Shown: positions 35,065-47,779, counted from the first letter of the stretch. The stretch: 64,000 nucleotides of DNA from Juglans regia (GCF_001411555.2 NC_049911.1:1-64000); one strand, 5' to 3'. Numbers and translations: made by a program. Notes: generated by a model from the sequence alone, not told the origin.

Positions 35065-35919
35065 TCAAAGATTTCGCTAGCAAATTTCCAGTGATAATCG
35101 GTTGTCCAGCACAAGCAAAGGCAATGCCACCATAAGTTGTTGAGACAATAAAAATTGCCAACTTCGAGTACCCAGAGATTATTGAATTCCAATCAGCGAG
35201 GGTCTCTTGATGCATTTCATCGAACAACTCCAGAGCAACATTTCCTCTTGCTAATTTGTGACTGCCACTCCTCAATATCTCAGCGCCACCCTTTGAAGTG
35301 TAACCGCAAATATCCGTTCACCTGCATTCAGTTGACTAGGGAAGCACAGGCAACTAGTAACCCCACTCACGATGGCAGCAATCAGGTGATCTACACTTGC
35401 AACAAGCTGGTGGACCGACAAGGTTGGGTTGTAACACACCAGAAAGAGAAGAGAGGAAATAGGGAGACCTTATTTCGATCATAGGCATCCCCTTCCTCTC
35501 ACCGCTAGAGTACCGATTTGACACCACCACAGCGCAGTGCTTGATCTCCCCGATCACTGGCTGGCAGAGCAAGGTTGGGCATGAACTGTTGAGTTTCTTT
35601 GGAGATGGGTACAACCAGCTCCTCCACCGCGTACTGCTATACCACGATAAGGGACGACCCTATCCTCCTGACGATGTAGTTACTTCTTGGAGCAAATAAC
35701 GACTGTGACCTAAGCACGGAGAAAGGGCCCTACGGGGTTGTGGTTGGCGAGCCAACGGGTACTCGATATCATATTGGATATCATAGAGGACCCGCAGTGC
35801 GAGGTGAGTTCTAGAGATATCACACTGGATGAGATGGTGGACATTGATGATGGTGGCGTCGTTGCAGAGCTCTACGCAGGCTACGAGACGCCTCATAAGG
35901 CTACGGGCCATGGCCGTAA

Positions 35920-35951
<32 letters not shown>

Positions 35952-35960
35952 AATTAGATG
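35065..35960. pseudogene. Unidentified degraded protein-coding fragments
   Basis: On the minus strand, 35065-35275 reads NVALELFDEMHQETLADW and VSTTYGGIAFACAGQPIITG. On the plus strand, about 35487-35700 reads a frame with FDTTTAQCLISPITGWQSK and LLYHDKGRPYPPDDVV. At 35738-35930 another frame contains VSSRDITLDEMVDIDDGG. The sequence has coding-like composition but I do not recognise the families. A GA microsatellite (35919-35947) ends the stretch just before the gypsy LTR. Confidence 0.35.
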
Positions 35961-35965
35961 TGTGG

Positions 35966-36432
35966 TGTCATGTGGGATCTGGGTTGAAGGCTGTGTTGAG
36001 TGGCTGGTAGGATCGGGGTGTATGGATTCAGAAGTAACCATATTAACGGCCAAGTCAATATGGTGCGCAACGAAGGTGTTGGTTTTAATGAAACGGTTCG
36101 TTTGAGTTGCTTCAGGTTATGAAGAATTAAGTCAGGCAGCGTCGTTTTGCTTCTTGTTGAAATTAGGAAGTGTCTCACGAGTTGGTTAGTTAGTTCTGTT
36201 AAGGTTTCTATAAAAGGGAGAAGATGCAATGTAGTAAGGGTTGTTCATCTTAATTGATTTGCCATTGTATGGAGCTTGGAGATTGCTCGAAAATCTCTCA
36301 ATAGTTTAATAATACTGTGAATCATTTCCATGTCCTATTTCTTTGGTGCTGCCCTAATAATCCTATATTCCATTACTGTATGTGCTTGGTGTGGTTCGTG
36401 AGTTTTGGCAAGGAAGAAGAAGAACCATAACA
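35966..36432 (+). repeat. Gypsy 5' LTR
   Basis: 467 bp, TG...CA ends. It lacks a segment of about 23 bp present in the 3' LTR near 40917-40940. Confidence 0.93.
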
Positions 36433-36434
36433 AT

Positions 36435-36448
36435 TGGTATCAGCAGTC
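36435..36448 (+). promoter_or_regulatory. Gypsy primer binding site
   Basis: TGGTATCAGCAG lies two bases after the 5' LTR. The first eight bases complement the 3' end of plant initiator Met-tRNA. Confidence 0.75.
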
Positions 36449-36610
36449 GGCGATCCTTACAACAGACGTCCTGATGGCAGAAGGAACGCGTGGTGCAATT
36501 AAAGGTCAGCAAGATGCATCTGATAAACAGTATGAAGTTGTCCACTACAGCTTCAACTTCATCAGCATTCGATCACGGGGATAACAGAAAGGTTAGATCA
36601 ATTTTCAGAT

Positions 36611-39600
36611 ATGTTGCGATCTGTTGTGGAAACTGTGAATGACATAGCTCGTAATGATAGGGAGGTGTTTCGAGATAGAGATAATCCTCCTAGGAATCAT
36701 GAGGAAAGAGGTAGTTTTAAGAAAGGATTTAGGTTGGATTTTTCTCGTTTTAATGGTCTTGATCCTGCGGGATGGATCTTTAAAGCTAATCAATACTTTG
36801 ATTGCTTTCAAGTACCTTTTCATCAGAAATTAATGGTGGCATCACATCATATGGAAGGTGAGGCATTGGTATGGTACCAAAATGCCTTGGATTCGGGTCA
36901 ATTTAACTCTTGGGAGACCTTAGTGGGGGCGATGCAAGGTAGGTTTGGACCATCAGCATTTGATGATCCAATGGAGGCTTTAATGAGACTAAAACAGACT
37001 AGCTCTGTTAGCTTGTATACTACACAGTTTGAGGCACTGTCTAACAGGTTGAAAGGTTTATTTGATAAACATAAAATGAGCTGTTATATCAGTGGACTAA
37101 AAGATGACATTAGAATTCCTGTCAAAATGTTCAATCCAATGAATTTAGGGGCTGCCCTTGGCTTGGCCAAGTTACAAGAAGAGTACGTTTTTTCTTCAAG
37201 GAAACCTTGGAGGCCAAGTCCTCATTTTGCTAAGAAATGGCCAGTTAATAATAATGCACTTAAAGATCTTGGTGAAAAAGGCAGCAAGAATGCTCTTCCT
37301 TGGAAGAGAGTAAATGCTTCTCACATGGATGAGAAGAGAAGAAAGGGTTTATGTTTTCATTGTGAAGAGAAATGGAATCCGAATCATGTTTGTAAAAAGA
37401 CTAAGGTTTACTTTATTCAAGCTGATGCTGATGACTTACATCAGTTTGAGGATGGAGGGCCTTTGTGCATTGAAAATGAAGAACAGGATCCTATAGATTC
37501 TGATGCCCTGGAAGTTTCTGTCAATGCTATTTCTGGTTCTATCAGTTCAAATGCTATGAGACTGCATGGGTGTGTAGATTCTTGTGCTGTTGAAATCTTA
37601 GTAGACTCGGGGAGTACACATAATTTTGTGGATCCCTTAGTAGTCCAGGATGCTAAATTGGTGTCCCAACAAGCCTCTACTTTGCAAGTTCGAGTGGCTA
37701 ATGGAGAGAAATTGTTGAGTCAAGGCAGTGGAGTTGAGACTTTTAAAATTCAAGGCTTAATATTTTCTGTGCCCTTCCATGTTTTGGCTTTGGGAGGTTG
37801 TGATGTTGTCCTTGGTGTTCAATGGTTGAAGACCTTGGGTTCTATCACTTGGAATTTTGTTGATATGACCATGCAGTTTGAGTGGGGTGGTCAAATGGTG
37901 AGCTTACAAGGTTTAAATTGTGCCAGTATACAGATGATGTCTGGTATGGCAGGATTTAAGTCTCCTTTTGTGAATAAACAAAGATGGTTGTTACAGTTGT
38001 TGCCTCTGGAGCAGCAACAGGTGGAAGAGTGTGTGAAAGGACCAATGAATGACTTACTTGTGGAGTTCAGTAATGTATTTGCTGAACCTGTTGGTTTGCA
38101 TCCAAGAAGAGTTTGTGACCATCCAATCAACCTCAAGGAAGGGGTTTCTCCTATTTCAGTTCGACCATACAGGTATCCTCATTATCAGAAATCCGAGATT
38201 GAGAAAATTGTCCAAGAATTGCTACAATCTAGGGTGATCAGGCCGAGCCAAAGTCCCTTTTCTTCTCCTGTGTTGTTGGTTAAGAAGGTTGATGGCACTT
38301 GGCGTATGTGCATCGATTATAGGGCCTTAAACCAGGAAACTATCAAAGATAAATTTCCAATTCCTGTTATAGATGAACTACTTGATGAATTGTTTGGGGC
38401 TAGAATTTTCTCAAAGATGGATTTGAGAGCTGGATACCACCAGATTCGTGTGAGGGAAGGAGATATTCCAAAGACAGCCTTCAGAACTCATGAGGGCCAT
38501 TATGAGTTTTTAGTTATGCCATTTGGACTCACTAATACTCCTGCTACTTTTCAAGGTCTAATGAACCACATCTTCAAACCTTTTTTGAGAAGGTTTGTCT
38601 TGGTTTTTTTTATGATATCCTCATCTATAGTAAGGATATGACTGAGTGTTTGTTACATGTGAGGACTGTTCAAACTACGTTAAGGCAACATACTCTTTAT
38701 GCAAAGATGTCTAAGTGCAAGTTTGGTGTGCAAGAGGTAGAGTATTTGGGCCATATCATATCGGGGGAGGGTGTAAAAACAGATCCAGCTAAAACTGCAG
38801 CCATGGTTAATTGGCCTGTTCCTAAGACCTTGAAATCATTGAGAGGATTTCTAGGATTAACTGGCTACTACAGGAAGTTTATAAGGGCCTATGGGTCTAT
38901 AGCAGCTCCTTAAAAAGCTTTATTGAAGAAAAACAATTTCTGTTGGCATGAAGAAGCTGCTGTGGCATTTGAATTGTTGAAAACAGCAGTTAGCAATCCT
39001 TCTGTATTGAGGTTACCTGATTTCACTAAAACCTTCACCATCGAGTGTGATGCTTCTGGTTTGGGTCTTGGGGCAGTTTTAATGCAAGAGTCTCAACCCA
39101 TAGCTTTTTATAGCAAAGCTTTGAAGGGAAAAGTCTTGCTATTATCTACCTACGAAAAAGAACTTTTAGCTTTGGTTTCTGCTGTTCAGAGATGGAGGCC
39201 TTATCTATTGGGTCATTCTTTTAACATTAAGACTGATCAACAAGCTCTCAAGTTCTTGGTAGAACAGAAAATTGGTACTGAGGCACAACATAAATGGGTT
39301 TCCAAACTCATTGGTTATGATTTTATAGTGGATTATGAGAAGGGCAAGGAAAATTTGGTTGCTGATGCTCTTTCGAGGAAGGATGAGGAGGATCAACCTG
39401 TGCTAGCTATGATTTCTTTTCCCACTCCCTTGTGGATTGAAAAACTCAAGCAGAGTTATTGTTCTTTTCCAGATTATGTTGATTTGGTACCTAAATTACA
39501 GCAAGGTCCCAAACATTTTTCCACTCAACAAGGGTTGCTACTCAGAAAGGGCAAACTAGTTGTGGTTCCATCTTCATCTATTCTTTCCAAGATCTTGCAA

Positions 39601-40763
39601 TACATTCATGAGAATCCACAAGCTGACCATGTTGGTTATCACAAGACTCTTCAGAGAGCTCGAAGGGATTTTTGGTGGCCAGGTATGAGAAAAGATGTGA
39701 GGAAGCTAGTTAAAGAATGTGAAACTTGTCAAGTCAGTAAAAGTGAGAATGTGAAGTATCCAGGCCTTTTACAACCTTTACCTATTCCTGATTCTCCATG
39801 GTTGGATATATCCAAGGACTTTATTGAGGGTTTGCCCCTTTCTAATGGGTTGTCTGTTGTGTTATCTGTAGTGGACTGACTCACTAAATTTGCCCATTTC
39901 TTTCCTCTCTCCCATCCTTACACTACAGTTAAGGTAGCTCATATTTTTTTTAATGGCGTTTTCAAGTTGCATGGCTTACCTCGATCCATAGTTTCTGACA
40001 GAGATGCAATTTTCACAAGTTTCTTTTGGAAGCAGTTATTTCTCTTACAGGGTGTTTCTCTGGATTTTTCTTCTTCATACCATCCTCAATCTGATGGACA
40101 GACAGAAGCATTAAATAAGTGCTTGGAGGGTTATTTGAGATGTTACTGCAGTCAACAAGCTAAGGAGTGGACTTCATGGATGGCTATGGCTGAGTGGTGT
40201 TATAACACTACTCATCATTCTTCCATTCAGATGTCTCCTTTCGAGGCTCTTTATGGTTATGGTCCACCTCAGCTTCTGTCTTATGTGCCTGGTGAAGTTT
40301 TTTGCTGATAAAGGAAAATCAGAAAGATCTTTTTCAGGTTGGTGATTGGGTTTTCTTAAGGCTTCAGCCTTATAGGCAGAAAACTGTTGCTATGCGTCAC
40401 AACATGAAATTAGCTCCACAATTTTATGGGCCATTTCAAGTTTTGCAGAAAGTAGGATCTGTAGCTTATAAACTGGATTTGCCTCATTCTTCCAAAATTC
40501 ACCCCGTTTTTCATGTTTCTTGTTTAAAGAAGAAAGTGGGGCAGCATATCATTCCCTTACCAACCTTGCCCCCCACTGATTCTAGTGGTCACTTGCAACC
40601 TGAGCCATGTGAGATACTGGATAGGAGAATGCAGAAGAAAGGTAATCATGCTATGACTGAAGTATTAGTCAGTTGGGTGGGGACTGCTCCTGAGGACTCC
40701 TCTTGGGAATGTCTTTGGAAACTGCGACAACTTTACCCTCATTTAGTAGGCACTGTGTTGTAA
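36611..40763 (+). pseudogene. Gypsy gag-pol polyprotein (broken)
   Basis: The gag capsid region is at about 36720-37200, followed by a degenerate zinc knuckle ([14 protein letters not shown], about 37350). The aspartic protease active site is [10 protein letters not shown] (about 37605). Reverse transcriptase has [11 protein letters not shown] (about 38300) and [10 protein letters not shown] (about 38425). RNase H has ECDASGLGLGAVL (about 39050). The integrase zinc finger is near 39630-39730 (HVGYH...CETC), with core residues SDRDAIF (about 39990) and DGQTEALN (about 40095). A chromodomain-like end has WVGTAPEDSSWE (about 40675). Defects: a frameshift of one base at the RT catalytic DD motif (about 38610), TAA at 38911, TGA at 39877 in place of a tryptophan, and a stretch of about 40 residues lost near 40300. 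Confidence 0.93.
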
Positions 40764-40817
40764 TTAGTGGGAACTGGGTTGAAGGCCTTGTGGGCAAGTC
40801 CTTTAAGAGGGGGAGAA

Positions 40818-41307
40818 TGTCATGTGGGATCTGGGTTGAAGGCTGTGTTGAGTGGCTGGTAGGATCGAGGTGTATGGATTCATAAGTAACCATATTAACG
40901 GCCAAGTCAATACGGTGCATTCAGTGTTAATGTAACGGTGCGCGACGAAGATGTTGGTTTTAATGAAATGGTTCGTTTGAGTTGCTGCAGGTTATGAAGA
41001 ATTAAGTCAGGCGGCGTCGTTTTGCTTCTTGTTGAAATTAGGAAGTGTTTCACGAGTCGGTTAGTTAGTTCTGTTAAGGTTTCTATAAAAGGGAGAGGAT
41101 GCAATGTAGTAAGGGTTGTTCATCTTAATTGATTTGCCATTGTATGGAGCTTGGAGATTGCTCGAAAATCTCTCAATAGTTCAATAATACTGTGAATCCT
41201 TTATGTGTCCTATTTCTCTGGTTCTGCCCTAATAATCCTATATTCCATTACTGTATGTGCTTGGTGTGGTTCGTGAGTTCTGGTAAGGAAGAAGAAGAAC
41301 CATAACA
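40818..41307 (+). repeat. Gypsy 3' LTR
   Basis: 490 bp, with the same ends as the 5' LTR, following the purine tract and followed by TGTGG. Confidence 0.93.
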
Positions 41308-41312
41308 TGTGG

Positions 41313-41499
41313 GAAAGAAAAACCCTAGCGAGAACAGTGAGGGAACGAAGGTATGTGCCATGGGGGAAGAAATGAAGACCTTGCAAAATATGTAATTGTT
41401 TCTCGAGAAAGTGTAGGAAAATAAATGAATCTGAGTGATCCCCTTTTTCATATGCCCAAAAATAGTTTGAGGAGATGAGGAGCAGAGATAGGGAAAACA
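41313..41499. other. Gypsy target-site flank, unassigned
   Basis: This short stretch between the gypsy element and the truncated LINE 3' side includes AAACCCTAGCG-type leader-like sequence. Read across the gypsy insertion it continues the 35950-35960 sequence. No gene is recognised. Confidence 0.4.
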
Positions 41500-43784
41500 A
41501 ACACCACCTGGGTCAAACTCCCATTTGGTGCATAGGAAATCAAGGATCCCACAATCCTTACCGTTCGTGCCGAGAATGGTCCCAATCATTGGTCCCCTGT
41601 TTCCTCTATTTTGGTATTGCTATTGAAGAAGATAGATGTTTTGTCAAGATTAAGCCCTTGTCCCGAAACTGTTCATATTTGCTGAGGACTTGCTGTAATC
41701 TACTCCACTCTTTTAGTTTGGATCTGCAAAAGACCATATAATCATTTGCAAAAAATAGGTGATTCACTTGTAGTGCATCTCGGCTGTTGGAATCCCAAAT
41801 ATTAAGCCATGCAATTTAGCTTGGTCAAGGTAGTGGCTAAGAAATTCAGTACACATGATGAAGAGGTAGGGAGAGAGGGAGTCTCCCTGCCTATACCTCT
41901 AGAAGGGGTAAAAGGCTATTGAGGAATACAATTAATTAAAATAGAATAATTAACAGTGGTTACACATTGCATCACCAAATCCACCCATGCACTGTCAAAG
42001 CCCATTTTAAGCATCACTTTATGGAAGAAGCTCCATTCCACACGGTCATAAGCCTTGCTCATGTTAAGTTTTAGTGCCAGAAAGCCATTAGATTTCCCTT
42101 TTAGTCTAGTTTGCATAGAATGCAACAATTGATATGCAACTACTACATTGTATGAAATGAGTCTCCCTGTGACAAAGGCACTTTGAGTTGGGGAAATTAT
42201 GCTGGACAGGATGAGTTTAAGCCTATTTGCAATTGCTTTGGATATTATCTTGTAGAAAATGTTGCAGAGGCTGATAGGTCTGTAATCTGTACTGATTGAG
42301 GAGATTTCTTCTTAGGTATCAAAGAGATAAAGGTCTGATTGATATCACTAAGATCCTTCCTGGAATTGAAAACTTCTGGCACTGCTGTTGTAACCTCTTT
42401 TCCAATTGTGGCCCAATGTTGGTGATAAAAAACTGCTTGGAATCCATCGGGCCTAGGAGATCCTAGAGGGTTCATGGCTTGAATGGCTGCTACTACCTCT
42501 TCTTCAGATAAGGCACAAGAAAGTGAGAGGTTCATTTCTTCATTGACAGATGGCTGGAAAGACTGAAGAGCCATATCAATGTTTCTAGGGTTGGAAGTGG
42601 ACAAGAGGTTTTGGTAAAAGTCTGCATTGGATGCTAGAACACCATCTTCACTTACTATCTCTTTAACTTGTTTTCTTTGAGTTGCACATTTATGGAAAAA
42701 TTTGGTGTTTCTGTCTCCATCATTAAGCCACCTTTGTTTGGCTCTGTCTCCACTTCAACTCTTCTTCTTTAAGAAAACCATCTACTTCTTTTTTAAGGGA
42801 ATAGATCTGGTTACTATATTGACCAGTATTAGAGTCATGTAGCATTCTTAGTCTCTCTCTTTTTTTCCTGAGAAGCCTATTTTGGTTCCTAAACATTTCC
42901 TGACTCCAATTCTTTAATTTTTCTCTACATACTTTCAATCCTTCTCGGGTGGTTGTAAGCTTTGATCTCTGGGAGAAACCCTGCTACCACACAGTTTTAA
43001 TGAGTTCCATGCAGCCTTCTCTATTGCCCCAAGCAACCTCACATCTGAAAACCTTCTGCTTAGGAGTTTCAAATGGAGCAGGATTCGTGCACTGAATAAG
43101 AATGGGGTTGTGATCAGAGCACTGGACAGGGAGAACAAAGACCTGATTTAATACAAAAAGGTTTAGCCATGCCTCATTAACCAGGGCCCTATCCAGTCTG
43201 TATTTTGTAACCTCATATCCCTCCCTTTTGTTACACCAAGTGAATTTAGAGCCTATATATCCCATGTCTACAAGACCACAATCCATTACGGCTATTCTGA
43301 AATCCTCCATTTGCTTATAGGGCCGGGTATTAGAACCAAAATGTTCATGTTGATATAGGATTTCATTAAAGTCTCCCAAGCATAACCAAGATTTTTAGAC
43401 TTTAGAATGGATTAACCTGAGGAGGTCCCAACTATCCCTTCTTTTTGCAGTAACTGGTTGCCCATAAAAGCTTGTAACGATCCATCTATTCTTCATAATG
43501 ACATAATTGATAGCAATAGAAATATGGTAGTTTGAGTAGGAATCCAATTCAGCATCCACCTCCTGATTCCAAAGGAATGCTAGCCCACCATTCCTGCCAA
43601 TGCAGTCAACTGAAAAGCTGTGACTAAAATTCAACTTGTCCCAAATGGACTTAATCCTTCCCCTCTTACATTTGGTTTCACTAAGGAATACAACATCCGG
43701 GCTCTTTTCCTTCACCAAGATGTGAAGTGCACAAACTGTCCGAGGGTTCCCAAACCCTCGGCAGTTCCAAGCTTGGTGTTTCAT
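41500..43784 (-). pseudogene. LINE ORF2: endonuclease and partial reverse transcriptase
   Basis: It starts MKHQAWNCRGFGNPRTV at 43784. The endonuclease domain has FLSETKCKRGRIK and GGLAFLWN (about 43570-43680), the GDFNEILYQHE block (about 43340-43379, after a break near 43390) and SDHNPI (about 43105). The RT then has MNPLGSPRPDGFQAVFY (about 42430-42480), DRVEWSFF (about 42030) and, in place of FADD, a sequence reading FANDYM (about 41725-41760) that lacks the first catalytic aspartate. Frameshifts and stops occur near 43390, 42960, 42720, 42240 and 41915. Inactive. Confidence 0.85.
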
Positions 43785-43911
43785 GGTGACTGGCAGGGCT
43801 GGTTATCAGCCTCTGCCAACTTAGCTTGTTTCGTTCTCCTCCTTGTCATGATAGACCCATTAATCTCTTCACCAGGCCTTTTCCTATGTTTAGTAACATT
43901 TGAATCATGCA

Positions 43912-45196
43912 TTAACAAATCTGAGGGACCATTTTTATCCTTAGATCCCAGCCCCTAGCCCTTCTCTTCCACTTAGGTCCTTTAGTAACTCCTTGGGAAT
44001 GGAATTTGATGGGAGAATTAAGAGATGGGGAGCTAACCTGTGGAAGTGGAAGATCTCTGATTGGGTTGGCCATGTCAAGGTCCACTGGATCCAAGGATGG
44101 GCCTTGGTTCGAGCGTGCCATGTCGGAGATTATGGGATTCCTAGAGTGATCTACAAACAGGTGAGGGGACTCTAAGCTGTCACAGCTTCCTTGTAGAGGA
44201 AAGTCAGACTCACCTTTAGAAACACACTTGCCTCCTTTTCCAAGTAAAGATTCTCTTAGTTGATAATTGTCAGAGCTACCTAGGTCTGCTTGATCTGAAG
44301 CTGCAGCAGGTTGACCAGGAGTATTCTGTCCCATCCCATCCTCACTATATCTGCTATCTTCAGTTTTATTTTGGCGCCAACTGCTTGAGTGTTCGAATTC
44401 CCCCCCTTTTTTTGCTGAAATGTTGAAAGCTTCTATGTTGGGAGTTAGCCCTCAGCCAGGAGCCATACTGAGGTGCAACTCCTTCACGTTGGTTACCACT
44501 CGGACAAGAGAGACCAGCATGTTTAATAGCACCACAATGGAAACAAATTAATGGCAGCCTCTCATATTTAAAAGGAATCCAGTAGCGCTTTCCTCCCAAA
44601 TTAATGAATCTACCACTAGTAAGGGGCTTAGAGATATCAAGTATCAATTTTACCCTGAGGAAGCTTCCCCAGGCCATTCCACTTGAATCTACATCCACTA
44701 ATACCACATTACCCGCAGCTGCACCCAGTCTTTCCCCCATTGTTCTATTCATGCCAGCAAATGGCAGATCATGGAGTTGAACCCAAAATGGTTCTTCATT
44801 AAAGAAAATGTCCCTCGGTGCTAGACAGTCTTCACAATTAAATAAACATATCAAATACCTGTCAAAAGACCAGGGTCTCTCGGATAAAACTCGATTTTTC
44901 TCCAAAGGATTTTGAAACTCTACAAGGAACTTATTACAACCAAGCTCCTTAAATGATACCTGGCCTTCTACTTTCCATACTTTGCTCATCGTTGTTCGTA
45001 AGGCTCCTCTGTTGACCTCCTTGTCCGCTACTACATGAGCAGCCAAACACTTCTTACTCTTTTCAATGGATATCAGTGCTTCTTCTGTCGGGATAAGGAC
45101 TTCTTGCTTTTCCTCCTCCGTAATACATAGTTCCTCATATAGGTTGGAAAGTTCTTCAGCCATGACTAGATAACCAGACACCAACCGGCTCTTCAA
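43912..45196 (-). pseudogene. LINE ORF1 protein: DUF4283 and CCHC zinc knuckle
   Basis: An open frame of 276 codons (44366-45196) has the DUF4283 region (about codons 60-160, with KVWKVEGQVSFKELGCNKFL and RPWSFDRYLICLF). It is followed by a zf-CCHC_4-type knuckle (ICFHCGAIKHAGLSC). Such proteins bind the element's own RNA. ATG 45163 (MAEELSNLYEELC) is a likelier start than 45196. After the stop near 44366 a second frame (43912-44334) appears to continue the C-terminal part, so the gene is probably broken by a frameshift close to 44350. Confidence 0.8.
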
Positions 45197-45260
45197 ACAT
45201 AGTTCAAGAGGGGACCTCTATGTTCATAAGAACAGTAGAGAGAGAACACCCCACCTTCTG

Positions 45261-46600
45261 AAAAGAGGGGGCTGGGTCTTGAAATCGTAAATAAATAAAT
45301 GCTTTTGAATTGTCACTTTGATATTTTGATAATATTTTTTTTTTTTTTTTTTGCATTCTGTACATGGCGTATGTTACACACTAGTACATATTAACTGTTT
45401 ACTGAATTGTTGATAAATCACCCAATTATCTCTATTAATTTTCATATAAATTTGATGTTTCAACTAAAAAATAAGAATAGAAAGCATGGCCGAGATTAGT
45501 TGACCATAATGGAATAAGTGCCAAAAGTTACAAGAGTCTATTAGATGACTTTATTCAGGAAAGTAGTCATTTTCTTTTGAGTTTTATTTTGGGATTTTGA
45601 CGTTGTTATTGAGACTTAGTGTTGTTCTTGATTAATTATATTGGAGTAGTTCGTTGATATTCTTGTAGAGGAACGAATGTGTTTGATTTGAACAAACAAG
45701 TTTTCTATGTTATAGAGCCTTTGGAGTTTATACCTATTCTGTGGAGATGTGATTTTTAAGTGACAAAGATGAACTCCCTGAACCTTCGGGTACCGGGGTT
45801 ATAGCTGGTGCATAAGGTTTTTTTCTATATTATTATTGTAATGAAATGCTTCTAAAATACCACTGTAATTTTTTAAATTATTGTTTTTTGCATTAATTGG
45901 CAACTGGCATATGTTTACATACTAGTATAAGTTCGCTGCTTACTAAGTCGGTGGACTCATTCATTTATCTCTAACATTTTTTCAGAGGGCTTTGACGGCT
46001 GCTATAGTTGGAATAGATAGATGGCATGCGGTGACAAGATTATAAGAGAAATGTGAGATGAGTGTTAGGTGGCGGCATAAGTGGATTTGTAAGATTTAAG
46101 AGAATATCATGTAGTATTGTCGAGATTACTTTCTTTGGAATGATTTTTGAGGTATTTGATTTTGGAAGTTTATTGTATCCAAGTCTTATATTTGTAAATT
46201 TCAGATTAAAAGAATTCACCTCCAGGTAAGAGGCGTGACATATTAAAAACTATTAAATACATATATTTCAATTGAATAAGCCCACATATTAGTATTTACA
46301 TAATTATATAAAAGTAGAATAATTTATAAACATAATAATTTTGGAAACTCTTTTTTTTAGAAAGAGGACAGTACCTCAATTTTATTGATAACCCTCACTT
46401 TCGACGAAGGAAAACCGTGGTTATAACAAAATACCTGAGGATATATTATCATAAAAAAATAAACCAAACCCAGGCATGAAAATACTTAAATCATCCAAAT
46501 ACATAACAAAACCCAAAACTTCAACCCTAGACAAAAACAAATAATTCCTGCAAGCAAAACATATATAGGAAAAGAAATAGATAAATAAGTAATCTAGAAA
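45261..46600. other. Intergenic, no gene seen
   Basis: AT-rich sequence with a 19-base T run at 45333. No motif-bearing frame was found on either strand. Confidence 0.5.
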
Positions 46601-46621
46601 AATGCTGTACTTGGAGACTAT

Positions 46622-47160
46622 TTACGAAATTCGAAAATAGGGGAGCTCAATTCTGTCTAGGCGAAGAATACCTCTTAGACTACTAGGCAGCAAAGGATCG
46701 TCAGACCAATCCATATTAGAACCACCTGCTCCCCACTTGGAAAGAATGTCAGCCACTGCATTGCATTCCCAAAAAACATGTCTCATTCTGTACTCCATGC
46801 AACTCAAATAAACTTGTAATTCATCCCAAAAGTCCTCTAAATACCAAATATTGCACTCCCCTTTGATGATCCAGTTAACCAAAATTTGAGATTCAGTCTT
46901 AATCTCAACTCGAGTAAAACCCAACTGATAGCATCTGTGAACACCTTCCAACAAGCTTCTCATTTCAGCATAATTATTAGATCTAGGACCCAAGTCCACT
47001 GAATAAGCCGCAATTAATTTGCCACTCTTATCACGAATGACCCCCTGCCCATGATGGCTCCGGATTACCAAAACTTATATTACCATTCGTATTAAGTTTA
47101 ACCCAACCCTGATGGGGCCGAGTCCATCTCACTACACGAACCTTTTAAGGTTTAAGATCA
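46622..47160 (-). pseudogene. RNase H-like (RVT_3) domain of a LINE
   Basis: The minus strand starts with RWTRPHQGWVKLNTNG (about 47080-47135, a typical WVKLNTDG start in which the catalytic D is N). After a frameshift near 47050 a 149-codon frame follows with GVIRDKSGKLIAAYS, NNYAEMRSLLEG (glutamate of the active site) and KTESQILVNWI (aspartate position changed to E). It ends with HVFWECNAVADILSKWG. This is the RNase H domain found at the C-terminus of plant non-LTR elements. It may belong to the LINE at 41500-45260 after rearrangement, or to another copy. Confidence 0.7.
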
Positions 47161-47779
47161 AGAATCGGAATTTCTAATCTTTGTAAAATAGCAACATACT
47201 TTAAAGTAATGGTGGAAATTTTCATGCTCAAATCCATAATACGGCGAATCCATAATTTAATAGCAAGCCAAACCGACTAAACCGTTTCCTCCATAATTTA
47301 ATATGCTCAAATCCATAATTTGGGAAACTTTAACACTTATATACAACCATTTATACTAACGATAGTATCATAGTATGTATATGATATAAGAGAAATGATT
47401 ATATAAACTCTTGAAGATAATTATCACGGAGGAAAGTTTCTTTACGTAAACTTCTTAATTGTTTTCTGACCTAGCTAGCTACTTTAATATTCGTCTTATG
47501 CCACGCTGGTTTAATTTAATTTATTAATCACATGCAACCACGAAATAAATTTTACAACCGAAACTTAAAATCGAAAAGAGCATGACATGGAATTATATAT
47601 ATATATATATATGTATAGTACTAATTTGTAAAAGATTGCTGTCTAAAATTCCTGGCATAACCGATCCTCAGGTCAGGTAAATTAAGAACCCTAGCAACCT
47701 CCACCTGCTGGGATTAAAGGGGCTAGAGTTACATATATAATAATAACCCATTTTTGTTGTAGAGCATTTTTGTTGCAGA
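47161..47779. other. PILS 3' flank
   Basis: AT-rich. It contains an (AT)n tract at about 47595-47612. The 3' UTR of PILS is expected near its right end. No coding sequence. Confidence 0.45.

Larger units (their letters stand above)
35966..41307 (+). mobile_element. Ty3/gypsy LTR retrotransposon, complete but defective
   Basis: Two LTRs (35966-36432, 40818-41307) begin TGTCATGTGG and end CATAACA. The target duplication TGTGG is exact (35961-35965 and 41308-41312). A tRNA-initiator-Met-type primer site TGGTATCA starts at 36435, and a purine tract AAGAGGGGGAGAA (40805-40817) precedes the 3' LTR. The gag-pol order protease-RT-RNase H-integrase and a chromodomain-like C-terminus point to a chromovirus of the Ty3 group. 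Roughly 20 substitutions by eye separate the LTRs, so the insertion is not recent. Confidence 0.95.
41500..45260 (-). mobile_element. LINE with DUF4283 ORF1 and endonuclease/RT ORF2, 3'-truncated
   Basis: From about 45260 downward the minus strand carries ORF1 and then ORF2 up to the RT region, where recognisable sequence ends near 41500. RNase H/zf-RVT and the A-rich tail are absent at this place. Loss of the 3' part is the reverse of the usual LINE truncation and implies a later deletion. The family differs from the LINE at 7506-11185. Confidence 0.85.
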
